64,000 bases of DNA from Cricetomys ansorgei (lineage: Eukaryota > Chordata > Mammalia > Rodentia > Nesomyidae): positions 5,116,001-5,180,000 of the forward strand of contig JAMJFZ010000597.1 of assembly GCA_026225945.1 (NCBI GenBank), written 5' to 3'. The notes beneath the pieces were generated by a model. The model was not told where the DNA came from. It made no database searches and saw nothing but the letters and a program-made list of their open reading frames with translations. This document shows positions 35,311 through 48,418 of this stretch, one piece after another; position 1 is the stretch's first letter, and every line of letters starts with the position of its first letter. The translations under genes were made by a program, and so were the position numbers.

Positions 35311-35755
35311 TTACTTCAGAAATACCTGGAGTAGTATTGGACTTAATAGCTCTCTTGGAGTCCTGTGCACAGCCACAGCCTGGAAGGAGTCATACCAGGG
35401 CTGGGAATTTCACAGGACCACATTAGACACATTCTGCCTACAAAGTGATGGGTAAATATGTGCTGAATGAAAAAAAGGGACCCCTAGCCATCTATTTGTA
35501 AAGGCAATGCTTCCAACGCCCTGAGGTTGTCTCTAGACACTAGGCAGGCATTTGTTTGTTTTTAATGAGAGTGGGAACTATAAAGGAGAAATGTACTGAG
35601 CCTGGGAAACACAAGGCTAAGGCTCTCTCTGCTACCATCTTGCAGAGAGGATTTTAGTCACTCATTTAATAACTTTGGCCCTCAGTTATTTCATCTCTAA
35701 ACTGGGTATAAATATCTACAACATGGAATGGAAAACATTAAATCCATTCTTGTAT

Positions 35756-35998
35756 CCTCACCCATGTACCCACATACCAACACATCTGTGCATCCATGTA
35801 CCAATGCACCCCTGTACCTGGGTACCCACATACGCATTCACCCATGCACCCACACGCTAATACATCTATGTATCTGTGTATCCACATACCAACATATCCA
35901 TGCACCCACACACCAATGCATCCATGTACCCGTGTACCCTCATACCCATTCTCCCATGCATCCACACACTCGTGTACCTATGCACCCATGCATTATCT
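35756..35998 (+). repeat. Diverged minisatellite of CCATGCACCCACA-type units
   Basis: About 240 nt of variants of catgtacccacataccaa and ccatgcacccacacaccaa in a short (~11-12 nt) period with a suggestion of longer repeats. Open frames on both strands (His/Pro/Cys rich and Gly/Trp/Val rich) are caused by the repeat. Confidence 0.85.
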
Positions 35999-35999
35999 G

Positions 36000-38515
36000 A
36001 CAAGCACAAAGGAGGATGAAGTATGGCAAGTTTGGGAATTCATCAAGCATCCCCTTACCCACCCCTGTTCTCAATCCTCACAGGAACACAGAGTGCGAAG
36101 ATCCATAGGACAGTAATCAGATACCCAAGACTGTGGGAAGCCACTCCAGAAAGATTAAACAACAACCTTGAGTGCTCTTTTCAAAGAAAATAGAATCGCT
36201 TGAGCCAATTTCTCAGCCTCATGCCTGAGCAGGCCAGCCAGGAACACTCAGCAAACAACTCCGTTTGCTTTGATCCTCTACATTAGTTCTCATTTTGAAG
36301 CCAAATGAAATTTGACAACTCAGGCAAGCTCACAGACATATCCAGTCCCAGAAAGGGGCCAGCAACATGGGCAGCAGCCTCTCTCCTGGCAGGGGATCTA
36401 GTCCTTTCTTTGGTACCTTTAGGCTGAAGGGGCAGCCAATGCTACCACTGAACAGCCTGGTGTTACACTGAACAGCCTGTCCTGTGTTGCTGGATTCTCC
36501 TGTTGCATCAGCGAGTACCCTTTGGTGATGAGTTAATTCCTCTCACTGGAGAGAGCCCTCTCTCCACCTCCTGATCTCATCAGCTGGATCCATCGATCAA
36601 CCCCCTCTGAGACCCAGGTCGGCACACTGTGCCAAGGAAGGCTGGGAGCCTCGCCTTTGCCATTAACCCTGCCGAGATATTCGTTTTAATTTCCATTTGG
36701 CTCAGGGCCCATGTAAATGTTCAGGCCTGATCTAATTTCTAATTCATTTCTGTCACTCAGCAAGTGCACCCCGGGAGGAAAGGCTTAAAGATGTGGTTTT
36801 ATAAAGTTTCAACTCAGGCTTCCTTCCCCAGTAGAGACAGACATGTGCCTTGGGATATTCTGTCTTCCTGCCTTTGTTTGGCTCCAAGATCCTGAGACAG
36901 GCAGCTGAGCCCATCTCTTAGGGACACAGCCCATCCTGTGGTCATCAGACCTTGTTCTTTCCTAACAGAGGAGTCTCCCTGGACCACTGCCTGGCGATGC
37001 CCTCAAACTGTGTGTACAACAAGGGGATGCTGTGGAGGAGCAGCTAATTCTGCTGTCTGGGGTGGCTATTTTCTGAGATGTGGAAAACGCAATTATAGAA
37101 ATGGAGAGAGGGTGAGAGGGGCTCTTGGAATAAATAGCATTTCAAAAGACGCTTCCGTTTCTTTCAGTGGGAGTCCAGATGGAAGAAGCCGTGGACAGGT
37201 AGGAGAGGGCAGCATTTGACCCATGCGTATGGTTTGTTCAGCCCACAGAACATAAACATGTGGACAAATGGGCAGGTCCTGGGGCCTGTGATGACAGGGA
37301 GTCATCACTGACGGCTTCCCCTAACTGATCATGGGCTTCTGTCTGATGACAGAGACTACAGTCTCCGTACCCTCCAGACTCAACAACTGACTTACCTCCC
37401 TACTCTAGGCCACCTAGCAAACCTTGGTAGGTAAGTTAGGACCCTTGAGATAGAGATGGAAGAAAGCCCTAAGGCTCCAGAGCTGAACCCGATGCTGGCT
37501 GTGCCTGCCTGGGAGTATCAGCTACAGCTTCCCTGAGCCACTGTGTGCCCATCTGTGAGAATACCATGAGACCCATGTGCCCACTCTGTGTGGTAAGAGA
37601 ATGGGCATTTGGAAGAAACTCAGCTCTGGCTCACAACTGCCTCCTCCTCTTGGAACTTGCTTCTGTCCCTCCGTGAATGAATGCATGTGAATGAATGGCA
37701 TGCAAGGAGTGCATGTCCCTGTGGGCCTCAGAAGGCAGGTCAGGCAGTCTCAGAAAAATACTGTTTGTCCTTTAAGTCAGGGTCATCGAGAGTAGGATAG
37801 GGCCTTAAATAAACAAACAAATAAACAGAGTGGTAACCCTGGTAAGAGTAGACTTATACTGAGACCCAGGCTGGGCACGTGCTTCCCAGTCAGATCTCAG
37901 CCCCCATCACCGTCCTCATGCTGCCTCCAGCTCATCAACCAAGAGGGAGGCTCAGCTTTCCAGAGTCAGAATGCTGACCACACAGAAAACGCTGGTGGAT
38001 GAGGCAGTGACAGGAGCCAACTTTTATTTTTCTGAGCACAGAGTCTGGTGTTACTATAGACCACCAAAGGTCACTGCATAGCTTGGAGCAGCCTTTCCAG
38101 AACTTTCCATATTCCAAAGGCTTCATGTCAATGTTTTCACCTGATTCTGGGTGCAGAAATAAAATACTTGAGTCAGGGTAACTTACAGAGAACTGAAAAG
38201 TTTTGGTTCAACGTTCTATAGGCTCTGAAGTTCAAGATTAAGGAGACACAGCGTCTTCCTGTTGCATAGCAGGGAAGGGTGTGGGGTCCTGATTGCTGTG
38301 ATTTAGACTTTAAATGTCTTTTGAAGGTTCCCAGGGTGAACTATAGAAAAGTGATAGAAAATTTAATAGGTGGGGCCTAGTAGAATGACTTTCACGTACT
38401 AGAAGGGCTTGGTGGGCCCCAACTCCTTCTTCAGTTTTGTATTCTAGCCATGAGGTGAATGATTTCTTCCATATACTGCCTTCCTCCTCCTTCTCTTCCT
38501 TTTCCCCTCCCCCTC
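36000..38515. other. Intronic stretch, mostly unique
   Basis: Includes the AT-rich block 36650-36790, described separately. No gene or clear repeat otherwise. Confidence 0.5.
36650..36790. other. Unique AT-rich block, possible conserved non-coding element
   Basis: gatattcgttttaatttcc, atgtaaatgttcaggcctga and ctaatttctaattcatttct are repeat-free and rich in homeodomain-like cores. Confidence 0.3.
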
Positions 38516-38523
38516 TTTCTTCT

Positions 38524-38638
38524 TCTTGAGGCAAGGTCTCACTTTGTAGTCTAAGCTGGCCTCTCACTCACAGAGAATCTCCAATTTTAACCTCCCAAAT
38601 GCTAGGATTACAGGTGTGCACCACTACACCCAGCTAAA
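38524..38638 (-). mobile_element. Old B1-type SINE, minus orientation
   Basis: cttgaggcaaggtctcactt, gctaggattacaggtgtgca and ccactacacccagctaa. Confidence 0.85.
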
Positions 38639-38639
38639 C

Positions 38640-40374
38640 TTTCTTCTCTATAAGCTGATTACCTTGGGCATTTCATCACAGTAATGGAAAGTAGATAACA
38701 CAGAATCCAAACTCACTCTTTTTTTCAGGACCCACCCTTGTGATAACCCTCAAGGATAACCCAGAACATTAATCACATCGTTAATCCACCCAGGAAGTCA
38801 GAGGCTTGTGACCTAATTGCCTCTTAGAGGTGTCACCTCTCAATACAGTTGCACTGAGGATTAAGTTTCTTATGAGAACTTTGGGAATTCTATTCAAACC
38901 TCAGTAGGAAGTGTTTTACTGGTTGTTTGGAGCCTGGTTTTTGAATCATTAGAAAAGCAGGGGAGGACCCTGGCTCACCAAGGGTGCCTCAAATTTCCTG
39001 TCTGATTTTCAGCATCAGAGTTGTCTTTTCCAGCTGCTGAGCAAGATAGGCTCCAGGCCAAGAGGGACAAAGTGTCCTTTTCTGTAGCTGCTACTCTGGT
39101 CCTGGAAGGGGACTTTCGCAGGAACAGCTTGACTCCCAGTTCTCAGCATCAGGCTCTCTTACCTGAAGGCAAGAAGCACCTTTCCCATCATCCCACATGT
39201 AGTTCCAAGAATTTCCTCTCAGACAGATGGTCAGGCAGCTGACCAGAGGAGGAGAGCCCCTTTTTGATTCCTGCCAGCTTTGTTTATCCAAAACTAGTCA
39301 CGTTGGCTAGTCTCTAAACAGAGCAGTCCAGGCCATCTTGACGTGGCTGGCTCACAGGATGCTCATTAGCTAGGAAGCAGGTGCTTCACCCTCCAGGTAC
39401 TGTCAGGGAAGTATGCCGGGGATCCCTGACTCCCTAAGATAATTAACTCTATAAAATAATGGGGCCAAAGGTGGTAATGAACTACCCATAAAGAGTCCAC
39501 CAGACTTGTACCATTGCAGCGTGTCAGGACTTCACCCCAGTGGTTGATGAGAACAGAGGAGACAGTAGAAATATGTAGGACCAAAGTAGGGAAACTGAGG
39601 CCAGGCTGGTCTACAACCAGGCAGGGTCCTCAGGTCCTACAGATTCCAGCATCTCTAAGGGTGTTCCCTCCAGGATACATGGGGGCAGGTTAATTAGAGC
39701 CTGGGAACAGGAGCCTAATCTAGTGACACAGGAGACAGAGTCTAGTCATTTGAAGGAAGAGTCGCCAGGGCCAGGTAAGGAGCTGGGGTCCAGTGAAGGG
39801 GAGAAGTGGGTATCAGAGAGAGATTCCATCCCATATTCCATCAAGAAACTGGGTTGGTGGTGAAGTAGGCAGAAGGTTGAGCACACAGCCCAATCACAGA
39901 AGGGTGAAGGCGGCAGATACAGAGACCTCACACAGCAGTGGTTATGTCTGAGCCAGGCCACCCATTGCCAAGAGGCTACTGCCTCTCTCTGCAAAGGTCA
40001 GGGCTGGTGGGATACTGACACACAGCACCTGGATTATGTTACAGAGGCTCAGAGGAAGATGAGCAGTCTAGCAAGCAGGATATGGGATCCATTTCATCTT
40101 CCACGAGGCCCTGGTCTGAGTGTCAGGTGAAGGCACCACTTACAGAAACACACATGACAGATCTGAGACAAACTGTCACAGTCGAGTGTATGAGAGTTAC
40201 GTGTCTGATTCTTGCCCATCTCAGAGCCACTGACCACAGCAGGGCCTAGGCCTGGGATGTGGCTTAACTCAGCAGAGAGACAGGTGTGTGCTACCTGGAG
40301 CACCTAGGAGCTCAAGAGTCACACCATTAAGGAAGATGGATGGCAGCTGAGGATGGTCTCTGAGGCCGAGTCTG
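38640..40374. other. Intronic stretch, unique
   Basis: Nothing recognised. Confidence 0.5.
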
Positions 40375-40376
40375 GG

Positions 40377-40733
40377 TGTGTCTTAGTTGCTTTTGTCATG
40401 GCTGCAACAAAATACTTGACAAAAGCAGCTTAAAGAAGGGAGGGTTCATTTGGCTCACAGTTGGAAGGTACAGTCCGTCATGGTGGGAAGTCGTGCTAGT
40501 GGGAGCTGAAGGCAGGTGCTCACATCACATCTGTAGTCAGAAAGCAGACCGCAGGCGCTGGTGCTCAGCCTGCTTTTTATTCAGTCTGGGTCCCCACTCC
40601 GCGGGACGGTGCTACCTACATTTTAGTTCTCATTTTCCCACTACATTGAACCCAATGTAGAAGTTCCCTCACAAGCATGTCCAGAGGTGATTGTAAATGC
40701 TGTCAAGTTGACGATCAATGTTAACTATCACAT
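40377..40733 (-). mobile_element. Rodent LTR (MaLR-like family), minus orientation, near full length
   Basis: tgtcttagttgcttttgtca at one end and gtcaagttgacgatcaatg, ttaactatcaca at the other. Read in reverse it matches the forward copy at 43184, including the tgtgat-gtt start. Confidence 0.75.
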
Positions 40734-41020
40734 GGGGTCATTCTCCAGACTACTGATGAGCAATGCAGCATGCAGAAGCAACCTCAGGCAGCAACTGGAC
40801 TCTTGCAGAACACAGTGTCTCATTACCTCTAGGTTACTGAGTACCTACTGCCAGTGCTGTGCGTGGGTAAGCCTGGTCCTGCTGGTCACTCAGTCCCGCT
40901 GGTCAGAGGACAGGGGTAGGCAGCAACAAGGTGCCTTAGCCTGAAGCAGACCGGGCAAGGCTGGGGCTGACAGCTTACATGGCTGACTATGTAAACACTT
41001 TTAAGCTCTCTGAATCTTGG

Positions 41021-41215
41021 TTGTAATTCGATTAGCTACATGGGATTCTCTAAGCTTCATAAAGCACAAGACTATCGAACTGTTTTTGCCTTTGCTTTTT
41101 AAAATTTTTGCAATTATTCCAGCTGCATGCAAAGCTGTTGGTGGTCTTACAACCAGAATGATTAGCTCTTGTATAGGCCAGCATCTTCGAAACATTAAAC
41201 AATGATTAAGCAGGC
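41021..41215. other. Unique block, possible conserved non-coding element
   Basis: Contains gcaattattccagctgcatgc (split here as gcaattattc and cagctgcatgc), combining a CAGCTG E-box with an octamer-like atgcaaag, and aaacaatgattaagcag. Repeat-free. Confidence 0.3.
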
Positions 41216-43180
41216 TCTGGGCCAAAGGATGATGAGGATTTTTCAAGAAGATGGGGAGGAGACCCAGCAACTGACAGCAAGAAGCCCAGGAACATGGTTC
41301 TACTTTGTCATTACATGGTGACTGTCTTACCAGCCGTGGAAAATGACAGCAACTCAGAGTTCCGCAATTGCTTGTCATTCATGTGGAGCTTGAAGGTGGT
41401 TCTAGGCAGTGATAGCAGGTAAAAGGAAGAGGATGGGGGGTCAATCCACTGTTTGTGGGCCTGTAAACCGTGATTACATGTTCATACATGCTCTCTACTG
41501 CATGATTGTGTGTACACAGGGCCTCACATAGCCATACACATATATGCATAAGCTTACTTAGGCAGGCACATGAGTACATGTGGATGTATACACAGACATG
41601 CACACAGTTACACACACTGCACACAAACACACAGAAACACACACACACACACATACCCCAATGCTTCCCTAATTCAAAGGCCACAAAGATAACTCTTCAA
41701 CCAACTCTCGGAGTCTCAAAGCATCTGTGCCACATGCCTCTTCTTACTGAACCCCAGGAAGGTTCCAGTGCAAGAGACAGCCCATCCCCATTTCTCTTGC
41801 TTTACTGGCCCCATATCCAGCTTTGATTTCTCCAGAAGGGGTGGAGTCACAGAATGAGAACAAAGGTCAAATGAGTCTTTTAGAGTCAGAGCTCTATGGG
41901 GCTTGGGAGGCAGCCTGTCTAATAATCGTGTCTACAGGCTCTGAAGCCGTACTGCAGCATGACTTCCACTTTCACCTCTCTGTGACTTTGGGAAAGTTAC
42001 TTTGCTTCCTGTGTCTGTTTTCTTGTTACATAAAATCACACTGATGGTTGCTCAGAGAACTATCACCGGCATGACTAATTTATGGGATACACTTAAAATT
42101 GCCTGGGTACAGAGAAGTGCTCAATGAGCTGGAAGTACCTGGGAAGGACTCAGTCTTCCCCAGAGGGTACTGAAGGTCACTCTAGCTGAGGACCACTCTA
42201 GCTGGACAAGCAGTCCTGGCCACAGGGAGCAGTTGGGAACTCGACCTGATACCCAGAGACCAATCTGAAGACAATTTTTGGCCAAGTCTGCCTTCTGGTG
42301 GAGCAGATTCTGGATTCTAGGCATCCTGTGCCTAGGAGGAGACTGAGGTCCTAGTCCGTGTTGGAACTTCAGAGCACAGGCTCACCTTTTTCAGGTGTGT
42401 GGCTATCACTTTGGCTCCGGTCTATCCTCCTTTGGAAGTGCTGAGCAGCTTGGCTATCCAGGGATGACCAGAAAACATGTCATCAAACTCCACAGTAGCA
42501 TAATAGAAGGAGACACCAGGGCCAACAGATTGGGTTTCTGTATCCATCCTTGGTTATGTGGCACTGCCCATCCTTGTTTTTTGTTAACCTCTGAAACTTA
42601 GCTTCATCATCTATGCCTTCCCTGAGTGCTTCGTAGCTACTCTTTTATCCACAAAATTGGCCAAGTGATTCCCACAAGCTATACAGAAAGGTCCTGAGAT
42701 GACCAGTGCTGGGTTGCTCTTACCCTGCCTGTCTTGGCTCACCTGTTGCTAAATGTCATTATTTGACTGATGCACAGTGTGGTGGGAGGGATGTGGGAAC
42801 TCTGAGATACTCCCTTATCCAGTCTAGTGTAGGGGATGCAAAATGAAGGATGACTTTCTGGAAGCAAATGGCCCTACGTTTAATTATTAAATCTTGGAAA
42901 TAAGTAAGGCAGGAGTCTCTCATCCCAAGACAATTAAGCTGCTCACATGTTCAGGCCCTGAAACCCAGCCCAGGCTTGCTGAGTTATGGGCTACCATGCT
43001 CATGCACAAGGAAGAAGGAGAACTGGAGTGAGCACTGAGCAAGGAGACAGCATGTGGAGGAGGAAGGAGCTTCAATTGGGATGAGAAGACCAGGGTTCCG
43101 GCCTGGCTCTGCCATGTAGACAGGAGCATTGGCTGGCCTCTTCTGCCCTCTGTAGTCTCAGCTACCTCCCAAGAGCCTTT
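41216..43180. other. Intronic stretch
   Basis: A short CA-rich tract is at 41632-41654 and a MIR-like fragment at 41955-42035 (ctgtgactttgggaaagtta). Otherwise unique. Confidence 0.5.
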
Positions 43181-43183
43181 GTG

Positions 43184-43480
43184 ATGGTTCATCTTTGCTG
43201 TCAACTTGGCTGGATTTAAAGTCACCATGGAAACACTTATGGGTTTGTCTGTGGTGGTAATTTTATAGAGGTCTAACTGAGGAGGGCAGACCCACTCTGA
43301 ATGTGGGTGGTACCATCCCCTGGGCTGGGTCCTTGATTGGATAGGAAGGAACATGTAAGCTGAGAACTAACACTCATCTCTCTGCTTCCTGACCACAGAT
43401 GCAGTGTGACCAGCTGCCTCATGCTGCCGCTGCCACGCCTTTCCCATACAACGGCCTGCCATCAAACTGTGAGCTGGAGT
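43184..43480 (+). mobile_element. Rodent LTR (MaLR-like family), plus orientation
   Basis: tgtgatggttcatctttgct, gtcaacttggctggattta, gaatgtgggtggtaccatcc and gatgcagtgtgaccagctgc. Opposite orientation to 40377-40733, same family; the 3' end is truncated or diverged. Confidence 0.75.
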
Positions 43481-44969
43481 GATTGCTCCCTTCCCTAGAG
43501 TGATCTTGTAAGGTGTCCTGTCACAGCATGTAGTAAGGTTGATGGATTGAATTTGAGTCTGCAGACTCTTGCTGGTCTGTCTGTTACCAGTGTCACCCAG
43601 GGTCAGCTCCATCCCTCTTGTCACATAAGCCCTACCTAGTTCTATGTCATCTCCCCACAGCAAATATGAAAGACTTGGTGTGAGAATGGCCAGTGATAAG
43701 ACTAGATCCATGAGGAAGGGAGGGAGATCACAGCCTGGGAGAGAGAGATGGAGCCACTGAAGCCCTGGAGGCCAGAACATGCTGAAGCCACCACTCCCCT
43801 GTCTGCAAGCAGAAGTAGAGAGCACATGTTGGATAGATGGAGGCTGAGCAAGTATCCGCCAAATCCAGAGCAGATCGAAGCCTCCAGGGAACAGGATTCT
43901 TAAAAGAGGGGTTGACATTACCATTCCTTTGATGTGCTTAGTAACAAGATAAAGATTAACTTTGAAATTTCAAGTGGCAGGAAAGAAGGGCATACAGTTT
44001 TTATGTTTACCAAAAAAGGACCTGAATTCATAAATGAGACAAACATACATGGAAAGAAGCCTACTTTTATTTGTTTGTTTGTTTGTTTGTTGGAAGTGGG
44101 GGTGTCCAAGCTGTGGGGCAGGATGCTAGCTGAATAGCTGGTGAGAGGATCTGAAAGTCGCTTCCACCCTGCACCTGGCTCTGAACCCAGGACTGGGATA
44201 CTGTGAGGCATGAATGAGCTCACAGAGTGTTCAGTCATGTGACTTGAAAACTTGATGATGGAACGAATGAATGAGTGAATGAGAGAATCAAAGGCAGAGA
44301 TGAAAACCCTGGTTTGTGTGTGTGTGGGGGGGTCCCCTTCCTCTGGAAGCCTAAGATGACATCCCAGACACAGCTGACCCACTGCAATCCATTGTGAAGC
44401 CCAGAAGCCTCAGAGTCAGTTCCCATCATTTTCTTGAGATAACTAAGAGACACCAGGCCGTGGAAGTGTGGCTTCAGAGTAGCTGAGTCTGCAGGGTGTG
44501 GCTGATCATGAGGCTTACTTGCAGATGGATTATAGTGACCAAACCAGGGAGGCTGAGTGGTCCTCTGACCCTGAGGACGGGCACTGAGTTCAGCATAAGT
44601 TGGGGTCATAGCAAGAAAAGGCTCCTTCCTGCTCTGCATTCGGCCCACCACCTGCCCTCATGCCTCATGCCCTGGATTGCAGCAAGTGGCTCTACCCATC
44701 CCTGTGCCTGCTCAGAGAGAAGCTAAGCCTAGCACAGCAACCTTCTCTATTGTAGCACGAATAGGAGCAACAGTTCAACACAGAGGCAGAGGGTTGCCAG
44801 TGCAGTGGAGTGCCACCATGCACACTCCAGATCTTCAGACTTCAGACTCTGTCCTTTCATCAAATTAATGTGTGCTGAGTCCTTGCAAGTACTGGGCACT
44901 AGTCCACATACAAGGGATATGGCTGGAGCAAAGATGCTTCATCTTCCTGGAGTTTTCACATGGAATAAG

Positions 44970-44970
<1 letters not shown>
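43481..44970. other. Intronic stretch, unique
   Basis: A (TTTG)n run lies at about 44070-44092. Long chance open frames on the minus strand match no family I know. Confidence 0.5.

Positions 44971-45012
<42 letters not shown>
44971..45012 (+). repeat. (GT)n microsatellite
   Basis: About 20 pure GT units. Confidence 0.97.
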
Positions 45013-45013
<1 letters not shown>

Positions 45014-47755
45014 TGTACAGATAAAAGTGCTAGAGGAAGCAGGTAAGTTCAGTCCACCAGAGGTCAATAGGTGTTACCAAGGGAAAGAAGCCAGAGAGGT
45101 CACAGAATGACAAGAACAAGGGCTGCCATTTAAACCGTACAGTTCACTGGCAGCCCAAGTAAGAATGTGCACTTGAGAGAAGCCCTTAAGAGACATGAGG
45201 TACAGGTAAGAGTATGTCCGGTGAAAGGCAAGCACATATCAATGACCTGAGGCAGGATAGTACCTGGCATAAATGGCCATATTGTTAGTCACAAGTAAAC
45301 ACTGGCATTGAAGACTGCTACAGGGAGCGACAGCATACTAAGTAGAAGCCAGTCTCTGGAAAAGCAGAGTTGGTGGAGGAAGCAGCTGAGGGGGTTGAGA
45401 AGATGAACTGATTCTCCTCCACAGGATCCAGCAGAACCCCAGGCTCTGGCCTCAGAGGGAGCTAACAGTGGAGAGGCCGGGATGGAAGCATGGTTGGCTT
45501 CCCCTTTGGGTGTTTGAGGAAGTCCAGGCTGCAGCGGAGAAGGTGGGGGAGAGAAGGTACTAGCACCCGGGACCCTGGGAAGGAGGCTATGAGGAAGCTA
45601 TTCCCGTGGCCCCACACTGCTAAATTTAGAGTTTTAAAAGCCCGAATCCTTCCATCATTCCTTATCTCATCCAAGACTCTGAACAATCCCAGACGTGGGA
45701 ATTAAACATCTCAATTTTACAGATAAGGAGAATAGGGTTCACACAGGTTAAGAACATACTGGCAGAAAGAAGCTGGAGAGAGCTGGAACTGCAAAGCTGG
45801 CCGAGTGCCCGGCCCTGTGCTCTCCCACCAGGGTGAGCCGCCTTCACACAGTGGCCGGATCACCTGTCACCTCCATCAGCTGTGTCCTGTTACTGTTGCC
45901 ATTTTAACTTGCCCCCAAGTCCCCTTAGCACTCTGCCACTTACACAGAATCCATGTTCCCTTCGCCCCTTGCTGTTCTCAGGGGCAATGAAGTTCCCCAC
46001 CAGGCACCTAAGAAAACCAAAGCTAAGGCAGGGACTCAGACTGGGAAGTCAGACTCCCGCAGTGTTTGCAGAGATAAGCCAAGTCTACCTGATGAATTTG
46101 TGACAGTCTGCTGAGTGACATGATGCTCTACAGGAGCAGCTTCCCAGACAGAGGCTGCTCGGGATAGGGCCAGGTTGAGCCACCAGGAAGTGTCCTCAGA
46201 CCAGGGGTGCACCCTTCTTCAGAGTGTCTCTCTCCTATTCCCTTTTCCACCTTCAGCTGTCTAGGACCATCTCTCTGCTACTGCTTCCCCTCCTGTCCCA
46301 TTCCACACAGAGACACTCTAGTCCTGGCCCCTGCTAGACCCACGGGATGCTGGACAAGCCTACAGCTATGCATGCCTCCTGCAGCCTCTGCTGCCTCCAG
46401 CTGTCTCTCTGCTAACCTCTGTACCTCGAGATGATCACTTTGTTCTCTTTGGTATCTGTACCCCAGATCCATCTTCTCCTGCTTCTACAGAGCCCCTGAT
46501 CAGTGCCTCTGACTCCAGGAACTCGGGTGCCCCCTCTTCAGACCCATTTAATCACAACAGAAATGGCCTGGATCCCCAGCACCCCAAGTTCACCAAAAGG
46601 CTTTCAACATGCACTCAGGGCTGCCTTTAAAGGAGAGAGAATAGAACAAAATACAATAGAATCGAATGCCATAGCACAGAATACAATGGGAAATGGCAGA
46701 ATGCTTTGTGCTTTGTAAGAGTAGGTATTGTTTCTTAGAAGTTCTGCTTCACTCAGGAGTGGTGTGTACAGGGGCATGAGTAGGCGTGTTACCCTGGGTC
46801 AAATGGAAACTTGCTTCTTGCTATAGGTGATGATCATGCTGTAAACTTTTCCCTTTGGGAAACACTGCTCCAGCTCCTTGCCTTAGCTGGTGGTCTCCCA
46901 CTGGAGTCAAATCCCTCATAGTGAATTTCCTCCCTCCTTGCTCTCCCTCTGCATTGGGCTTCTCATCCCTAGCCCCAGCCTTGTATAATCGCTGCTATTT
47001 ACTAAAGCTTCCAGAGCCTAGACCTTCCAAACCCAGGGGCATCTTCTCAGACTCCTATCATCCACCTGCATGTGGGCGACCTGTGGCTCTTTCATTCCAG
47101 AAATCCTCACTGTCTGGGGAGACGATTGGCTTCTGATTCTCCCTGTGGTTCCTATTCTGCCACCACCTGTCACCACCCACCTTCTCCTTCCCTGTCCTGA
47201 CTGTCTCATCTTCAATGCCCTCTTAAGCTTCTGGGCTCTTATTGTCCACTCTTTTCTTTGGACACCCTGTCTTCCCGGTTGGGGCTTCTTTATGTGATTG
47301 GTGAGACTCCGATTCAGGTCTCCACATTTCATCCTAGTGTCTCTGTGCGGTTCACTGTGTGCCGGTCCCCTGAGAAAGGATCGGGCAGGACAATACTGAC
47401 AGGTTTGGTTCACAGATACAAGGCTCAGTTTGCCATGTTAGGCAGGTGAGGCACATGGGGCAACTGTCACCTCTGCTTCACAGAAGAAGCTCCTGAGATT
47501 AAGCAGATTTTCTCTCTCTTCTCACTGCATGGAGCATCCTAGAACCCACAACTTCTCACTTCAGACCAAGAATCCTTCCCTTCACATGCCACAGTGACAT
47601 TACTATGCAGAGAGTGAAGGCATCTCTGGGCCATTCATCTACTCTGGCAGTCAAAACCATGGATTGTTAAGCATGCTTTAAAAACAGTAATTTCCAGACT
47701 CTGCCTCAAAGTTAATGAGGTAGAATCTCATGGGAGAGCTTCTGAGTGGTTTCCA
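45013..47755. other. Intronic stretch, mostly unique
   Basis: A reversed MIR-like fragment is at 45705-45790 (attttacagataaggagaat). A degenerate run of agaatacaata-like words lies at 46630-46700. Confidence 0.5.
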
Positions 47756-47803
47756 ATTATTATTATTATTATTGTTGTTGTTGTTGTTGTTATTATTATT
47801 ATT
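47756..47803 (+). repeat. (TTA)n(TTG)n(TTA)n triplet repeat
   Basis: Symmetric TTA-TTG-TTA array adjoining the tail of a reversed B1. Confidence 0.96.
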
Positions 47804-47943
47804 TTGAGACAGTGTATCATTATGCAGTCCTGAATGACATGGAACTTGCTATGTAGATCAGGCTAGCCTTGAACTCACGGAGAGCCATCTGCTTCTGTCT
47901 CCAGAGTGCTGGGATTACAGGCATGTAACACCACATATGGCTT
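47804..47943 (-). mobile_element. B1 SINE, minus orientation
   Basis: ttttgagacagtgtatcatt, aatgacatggaacttgctat, tcaggctagccttgaactca and gagtgctgggattacaggca. The internal duplication of rodent B1 is visible. Confidence 0.93.
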
Positions 47944-48044
47944 AACATCATATTTTGAAGTAATTAAAAAGCACAGAGTGTAGAAGAGGGCCTCATCTAC
48001 CTTACCCAGCTTTCAGAATGGTAACATCTTTTAAACAACTATTT

Positions 48045-48117
48045 TTGTGGCACTGAGGATGAAGCCTGGGCGTGCTAAGCAAGGGCTCTCCTAGTGAGCT
48101 ACACCCCACAGCCCATT
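48045..48117 (-). mobile_element. ID-type SINE, minus orientation
   Basis: gcactgaggatgaagcctgg, gtgctaagcaagggctctcc and ctagtgagctacacccca form a reversed ID core. Confidence 0.85.
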
Positions 48118-48418
48118 GGTAACTACGTACACACTACAGTCAATACCACAATCAGGATACCAGATGCCACTCCAGGCCACACAGTCTGTTTGGGTCTCCC
48201 CAACGTGCAGACGCTCACTTGAGTATGCACAGGGAGCTAGACGTAGCTTTGTCGCCTGTGCAGCTGAGTATAGCCATCCCCACAGAGTTATGTCTTTCTA
48301 CCACTGCTGTCAACTCCCTAGGGGTTTGAAAGCTCCCAAGTATGTTTTCCTATGCATGTCACACACGAGTAACCACTACACCAGAATATGCCTCTGCCAC
48401 CTCTATGTCCCAGGATAT

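Noticed and set aside
34907..35455. 182-codon plus-strand open frame
   Set aside because: It lies across an ancient interspersed repeat and shows no domain; it is antisense to the host gene.
35756..35998. CRISPR-like array of repeats and spacers
   Set aside because: The units are contiguous degenerate tandem repeats without constant-length spacers, in a mammalian genome.
35728..36116. His/Pro/Cys-rich open frames that resemble a repeat protein
   Set aside because: They result from the CCATGCACCCACA minisatellite, which is open on both strands.
43367..43924. 185-codon minus-strand open frame
   Set aside because: It overlaps the end of an LTR copy and has no recognisable domain or splice context.
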